24,840 nucleotides of DNA. Origin: a virus. Under the pieces are notes generated by a model that was given only the letters and a program-made list of their open reading frames with translations, searched no databases and was not told the DNA's origin. Shown piece by piece: positions 21,396-24,840 of this stretch. The stretch covers positions 1-24,840 of IMG/VR virus record IMGVR_UViG_3300022935_000113, one strand, 5' to 3'. Positions within the stretch are counted from its first letter, which is position 1, and each line of letters opens with the position of its first letter. The position numbers and the translations under genes are program-made.

Positions 21396-22051
21396 TGCCA
21401 ATCCCCGTCCTCCCGCCAATTGGCTCCGACCTACGCCAGTGGGGTAGGCTTATTACGCAATACCTTAGATCAAACCTATCAAAGTTAGGCTTCAAAACGG
21501 ATGACGATAATCCGTCTGAAAATGGTGTCATACTTTGGGAAGAGACAAGCGGATACCCTGTTGTCTCAAAGAACGGTGAATTTGTACAAATTATACTTGA
21601 AGACGGCCACGCAAATTTTATCAGGTCGTCCACGTTGACATATCCTAGCGGCTCATCGCCAATAGCAATTCTCTTTGATGACCCACTAAGCAGTAAAGGC
21701 ATCAGTAAAGACGCCACCAACCCGACGCGCATTGTGTTCGACCAAGCCGGCGAATACCTTGTCATGTTTTCTGCGCAAATCTCCAGCAGCTCGTCTAGCA
21801 CTGTAAACTTTTACTTTTGGGCTGCGATCAATGGCGTTGACGTGGCAAGCACAACTATGAAAAACACGTTGCACCAGAATGGCGCGACATTAGTTGTGTC
21901 TAGATCTGCTAAGTTTGACGTTAACGCCGGTGACTACCTAGAGGCGATGACAGCGGTTGACAGTACAAGCGGTAGGCTAGAGGCGTTCACGCAGGCTTTC
22001 GCGCCAAATACGCCTGCGGCGACGCTTGCGATCACAAGGGTTCACGGCTAG
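21395..22051 (+). CDS. virion protein with C1q/TNF-type jelly-roll-like C-terminus
   Basis: A 218-residue protein. Residues 1-70 contain LPPIGSDLRQWGRLITQYL and a short NPSENGVILWEETSGYPVVS segment, likely the virion-attachment part. Residues 110-218 look like a C1q/TNF-like jelly-roll: RIVFDQAGEYLVMFSAQIS, NFYFWAAINGVDVASTTMKN, GATLVVSRSAKFDVNAGDYL, ATLAITRV. The strand pattern is common in phage fibre tips. Probably a trimeric head or tail decoration or fibre tip. The start overlaps the nozzle stop (TAATG). Confidence 0.7.
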   Translation: MPIPVLPPIGSDLRQWGRLITQYLRSNLSKLGFKTDDDNPSENGVILWEETSGYPVVSKNGEFVQIILEDGHANFIRSSTLTYPSGSSPIAILFDDPLSSKGISKDATNPTRIVFDQAGEYLVMFSAQISSSSSSTVNFYFWAAINGVDVASTTMKNTLHQNGATLVVSRSAKFDVNAGDYLEAMTAVDSTSGRLEAFTQAFAPNTPAATLAITRVHG

Positions 22052-22061
22052 GGGTGTTAAT

Positions 22062-22514
22062 ATGGAAGATAATGTTGTACATTTATATCCAAAGCCGCGA
22101 GTGTCTGTGCTCCCACTACTAAAAGAAGACTTTGACCGTTTTCTTGATATGGGCTTAGAGATGATAGCGCCTGCAGTTGAGCGGCAGTCCAACAATGTCA
22201 CGCTGAAGGATATTGAGGACGATATAAGAGATGAGGGATCGGTTATGTGGCTGGTCCGATTAGAGGACACGCTAGTTGCGGCCATAACAACGGTCGTTGT
22301 AAAGCACCCTCAAAGAAACAACCTAAAGATTGAGTTTATGGGCGGCACTAAGATGAGTGAGTGGATGAACGAAGCGATCGACGTTTTGTCCGGTTTAGCC
22401 AAAAAAGCTGAATTAGGCGCCCTAGAGGCAGATGGCCGTATTGGGTTCGATAAATATGTAGATGCGTCACCGTTCCGCGAAATCTACAGGCACTATGTGA
22501 TGGAGTTATCATAA
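22062..22514 (+). CDS. GNAT-like phage protein, 150 aa
   Basis: A 150-residue protein with a GNAT-like layout: N-terminal helix LKEDFDRFLDMG, beta strands around VMWLVRLEDTLVAAITTVVV (61-80), then KIEFMGGTKMSEWMNEAIDV (89-108), a helix (SGLAKKAELGALEADGRIGF) and the ending FDKYVDASPFREIYRHYVME. The family is known from acetyltransferase-fold proteins in tail or ejection gene blocks of phages, often lacking clear catalytic residues. The canonical RxxGxG/A acetyl-CoA loop is not obvious, so activity is uncertain. AGGGGTG precedes ATG 22062; the ATG at 22026 lies within the preceding gene. The stop overlaps the next start (TAATG). Confidence 0.55.
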   Translation: MEDNVVHLYPKPRVSVLPLLKEDFDRFLDMGLEMIAPAVERQSNNVTLKDIEDDIRDEGSVMWLVRLEDTLVAAITTVVVKHPQRNNLKIEFMGGTKMSEWMNEAIDVLSGLAKKAELGALEADGRIGFDKYVDASPFREIYRHYVMELS

Positions 22515-23530
22515 TGGGTTCAAAGACAACAGAAACGCGGAGTATGCCAAAGTTTCAGGAAGACTTCCTGAGAAACACGGTGATACCGTTTGCAGAGGAC
22601 TTTCTGGCAACCCCATATGAGAGCTACGGCGGTGACCGCGTTGCGGGGCTTACCGACTTACAGAAGGCGGCGCTTGCAGGGTATGGTGAATTAGACGACG
22701 GAAGCGAATTATACGGAGCCGCTAGTGATATTTACGGTGACCTAGGTGAGTTTGAAGCTCCAGAATTAGCCGGCACTACCATAGGCGACGTCGGTAGTAT
22801 CGCTGATGTGGATATGGCAAAGTACATGTCGCCGTACACACAGGAAGTTATTAATCGCGGGATGGACGACATCTACCGCGCGCAGCAAAAGGGCATGGGC
22901 CAGTTAGGTGCAGCCGCAAGTAAAGCCGGCGCCTTTGGTGGATCTCGCCATGGCGTAGCAGAAGGCGTAGCCGCCGGTGAATACGGCAGAGCTGCAGGCG
23001 ATTTCGCCGCGACGCAACGCGAGAAAGCATTCGCGCAGGCAATGGGTCTGGCTACAGGTGATATAAACCGAGAGCAACAGCGTGCCTTAACGCAAGCCGG
23101 ATTAGACCAGAGAACAGGGTTGGCTAACCAAGCTGCGGCTTTAAGCTCTGCGCGATTGCGCGGCGCAGGGGCGGCGGGGTTAAGTGGACTAGCTGATAGC
23201 GGTTTACGAAATCAACTTGCGGCCTTAAACGCGCAAATGACAGCCGGTGAAGCGGAAAGAACGCTAAGCCAATCAGGGCTTGATGCCGGTTACCAAGACT
23301 ACCTCGCCCGTATGAAGTATCCATTAACGCAGTTTGGCGTTCTAACTGGAACCGCTGGATCTATCCCGACAGGATACGGAACGACAACCACAGCCACAGG
23401 CGGTATGGGGCCAACGCTAAGTGCGTTGGGTTCAATTGGTATGGGATTTGGTATGGCTGGTATGGGTCCGTTTGCGGGGATACAGAATTTTGCAGGTACT
23501 ATGGACAACCCCTTTAGTTGGATGAGATGA
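22514..23530 (+). CDS. ejection-type internal virion protein (YMSPYTQ family)
   Basis: A 338-residue Ala/Gly-rich, mostly helical protein. An acidic N-terminus carries ETRSMPKFQEDFLRNTVIPF. The motif MAKYMSPYTQEVINRGMDDI (101-120) and GAFGGSRHGVAEGVAAGEY (139-157) are the conserved part I recall in internal virion and tail proteins of marine podoviruses and related phages. The helical region to 270 is Gln/Ala-rich. The C-terminus is Gly/Met-rich and hydrophobic (LGSIGMGFGMAGMGPFAGI), a plausible membrane-inserting segment in DNA ejection. GGAG (22502-22505) precedes the ATG, which overlaps the preceding stop. Confidence 0.7.
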   Translation: MGSKTTETRSMPKFQEDFLRNTVIPFAEDFLATPYESYGGDRVAGLTDLQKAALAGYGELDDGSELYGAASDIYGDLGEFEAPELAGTTIGDVGSIADVDMAKYMSPYTQEVINRGMDDIYRAQQKGMGQLGAAASKAGAFGGSRHGVAEGVAAGEYGRAAGDFAATQREKAFAQAMGLATGDINREQQRALTQAGLDQRTGLANQAAALSSARLRGAGAAGLSGLADSGLRNQLAALNAQMTAGEAERTLSQSGLDAGYQDYLARMKYPLTQFGVLTGTAGSIPTGYGTTTTATGGMGPTLSALGSIGMGFGMAGMGPFAGIQNFAGTMDNPFSWMR

Positions 23531-23541
23531 GGAGTTAAGTA

Positions 23542-24735
23542 ATGGGATTTCAAATAGATCCGGTAACAGGTAAGCTAGTCAGAACTCCTTCTATTATGCC
23601 GGAAGGAACCCAAGTTACGCCTCCAGATGTCCCGTTAAGTTTGCAAAATGACATATTTTCCGAGGGCTTTCCTACGGCGGATGACGCATCGTTAACGGTA
23701 GACACTGGGCCAAAGCTAGTTGAGCCATTCCAAAATGTGAGCGCTTCGGTGACGCCCGCAAATAATAATGTGACGCCTTTAAATATGACAAATATTCAAG
23801 GCGAAGACCCTTTAGCGAGCAAGCCAGACACGTTACCTAACCCAAAATCGCGCACCGGAAATACATCATCTTTTGCGAGCTTGCTGAAGACGATGGGTGA
23901 GCTAGAAAACCCGATCCCGTTAGACCCGACGCAAAACCTGACAAAAAACCAACGTATGATTTTGGCGTTTGCCGCTCTTAAAGACGCCGGCATGGCGCTT
24001 CAGGGCGAAGAGGGAACGTCTTTCGCATCAACGCTAGAAGGGTTTAGAGAACGCCAAGATATGGAGCGTAAGCGTCAAGCGGCGTTAGCCCAGCGTAAAA
24101 TAACAGAGCGCATACTTGGCGGCGGAGAGGACGGCGCCGCAGGCGGTGGAGTTGGAGGCTTAACCGATGAGATGCTAATTAACGCAGCGGCGGCTGGGCT
24201 TATTGAGCCTGCAGCGGTTAAAATTGAGCTTGAGCGGCGCAAGGAAAAGCAAAACGATTTGCTAGATTTAGCGGGTAAGTACGGCACAATTGACTTAATT
24301 GATGCGTTAGAGGCACATCCAAATTTAGGCCAAATACTTGGGGCGGAAGGCACAATAAGAGGCGTGATTGATAAAATAGCGCCTGCGTTCCAAGAGGACT
24401 ACAGCGAGTTAATGCGTCGCGTTGAGCAACTGCAAGGCGGTGTGTTTAAAGAGGCGTTCCAATCGCTTCGCGGCGGAGGGCAGATCACTGAGAAAGAGGG
24501 CGAGAAGGCTTCTGCAGCGCTCGCACGATTGAGCACAGCGCAAGGCGAAAAGGCATTCCGGCAAGCGCTTGCTGAATATAAATTCTACATTAGGCAGGGT
24601 ATTGCTCGCCTAAATGGCGAAGATATTCCGCTTGATAACTTCTATGTTCCCGAAGAAACGGTATCGCCAGAGGCGGAAGCAGGCGCGGGCGATGATGTTA
24701 TCAGCGATGAAGATTTAGAGAACATTTTTGATTAA
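23542..24735 (+). CDS. hypothetical virion-associated protein, 397 aa
   Basis: A 397-residue protein, unrecognised in detail. The N-terminal 110 residues are Pro/Asn/Thr-rich and probably flexible (GFQIDPVTGKLVRTPSIMPE). The middle is helical, with KNQRMILAFAALKDAGMALQ (135-154) and GTSFASTLEGFRERQDMERK, then a Gly linker (LGGGEDGAAGGGVGGL, 192-207) and a helical C-terminal half rich in charged residues, ending in an acidic tail (DVISDEDLENIFD). AGGAG (23530-23534) precedes the start. Flexible N-terminus, helices and Gly linker fit ejection or core proteins of short-tailed phages. It is followed after 9 bases by another gene. Confidence 0.65.
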   Translation: MGFQIDPVTGKLVRTPSIMPEGTQVTPPDVPLSLQNDIFSEGFPTADDASLTVDTGPKLVEPFQNVSASVTPANNNVTPLNMTNIQGEDPLASKPDTLPNPKSRTGNTSSFASLLKTMGELENPIPLDPTQNLTKNQRMILAFAALKDAGMALQGEEGTSFASTLEGFRERQDMERKRQAALAQRKITERILGGGEDGAAGGGVGGLTDEMLINAAAAGLIEPAAVKIELERRKEKQNDLLDLAGKYGTIDLIDALEAHPNLGQILGAEGTIRGVIDKIAPAFQEDYSELMRRVEQLQGGVFKEAFQSLRGGGQITEKEGEKASAALARLSTAQGEKAFRQALAEYKFYIRQGIARLNGEDIPLDNFYVPEETVSPEAEAGAGDDVISDEDLENIFD

Positions 24736-24744
24736 GGTAAGGCT

Positions 24745-24840
24745 ATGGCGTCAGCATCAAAGATATACCAAAAGGCTCAAGAGGCATTTGATAAAATGCA
24801 AGATGCTTTGGCTAACAACGACGAATCTGAAGCCCAAAGT
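24745..24840 (+). CDS. partial gene start (N-terminus only)
   Basis: An ATG at 24745 with AAGG a few bases before it opens 32 codons to the window edge. The product starts MASASKIYQKAQEAFDKMQD and continues ALANNDESEAQS, a helical charged start. Too short to identify; by position a further internal virion or ejection protein is expected. Confidence 0.55.
   Translation, partial: MASASKIYQKAQEAFDKMQDALANNDESEAQS

Noticed and set aside
22026-22061. Earlier ATG for the GNAT-like gene.
   Set aside because: It lies inside the preceding gene, adds residues unrelated to the fold, and ATG 22062 has a ribosome binding site.
1-24840. CRISPR arrays, tRNA genes, insertion sequences and attachment sites.
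   Set aside because: No regularly spaced direct repeats, cloverleaf-like stretches, transposase frames or terminal inverted repeats were seen by eye.

Overview
This window looks like a piece of a double-stranded DNA phage (or a prophage-type virion gene block) of an aquatic, probably marine alphaproteobacterial host. The phage assignment rests on a continuous virion gene set: a P22-type portal, a scaffold, an SU10-like (DUF5309-type) major capsid protein, an SU10-like head-tail adaptor, fibre and adhesin genes, a P22 gp10-like tail nozzle and ejection-type proteins. No sheath, tail tube or tape measure gene is seen, so a short-tailed (podovirus-like) virion is the best guess. The marine/alphaproteobacterial host is inferred only from remembered resemblance of several proteins to marine phage families.

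Layout. Positions 1-1527 are transcribed leftwards and form a tight three-gene group: a SprT-like zinc metalloprotease-type protein, a 76-residue unknown, and a DGQHR/ParB-like protein that runs off the left edge. Positions 1528-1772 are a divergent control region with two GTTAAC sites one helical turn apart, a perfect CCAGCGCTGG palindrome over the SprT ribosome binding site, and a strong GC hairpin. From 1773 to the right edge everything is transcribed rightwards with almost no spacing. Many stops and starts overlap (TAATG, ATGA, GTGA, TGATG), which suggests one long translationally coupled late operon.

Right-hand operon in order: small basic protein (DUF6321-like); a 38-residue Cys-rich microprotein; a small exported or membrane protein; a block of poorly known proteins (2276-4641, including an unlisted 56-residue gene); portal; 80-residue protein; scaffold; major capsid protein; a UUCG-tetraloop hairpin (9041-9060) that may reduce read-through after the capsid gene; 99-residue connector-region protein; adaptor; two beta-rich structural proteins; an 1810-residue giant structural protein; a protein with nine exact 23-residue repeats; a fibre protein; a glycine-rich adhesin; an unknown 126-residue protein; the nozzle, carrying an inserted carbohydrate-binding-like domain; a jelly-roll-type protein; a GNAT-like protein; two ejection-type proteins; and the start of a further gene.

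The most notable points are the host-contact block at 10.7-21.4 kb, which appears mosaic in origin (a myovirus-like giant protein next to podovirus-like adaptor and nozzle, with sharp internal composition shifts), and the exactly periodic 23-residue repeat protein. Terminase and lysis genes are not in the window. No RNA genes, CRISPR arrays, insertion sequences or integration sites were seen.
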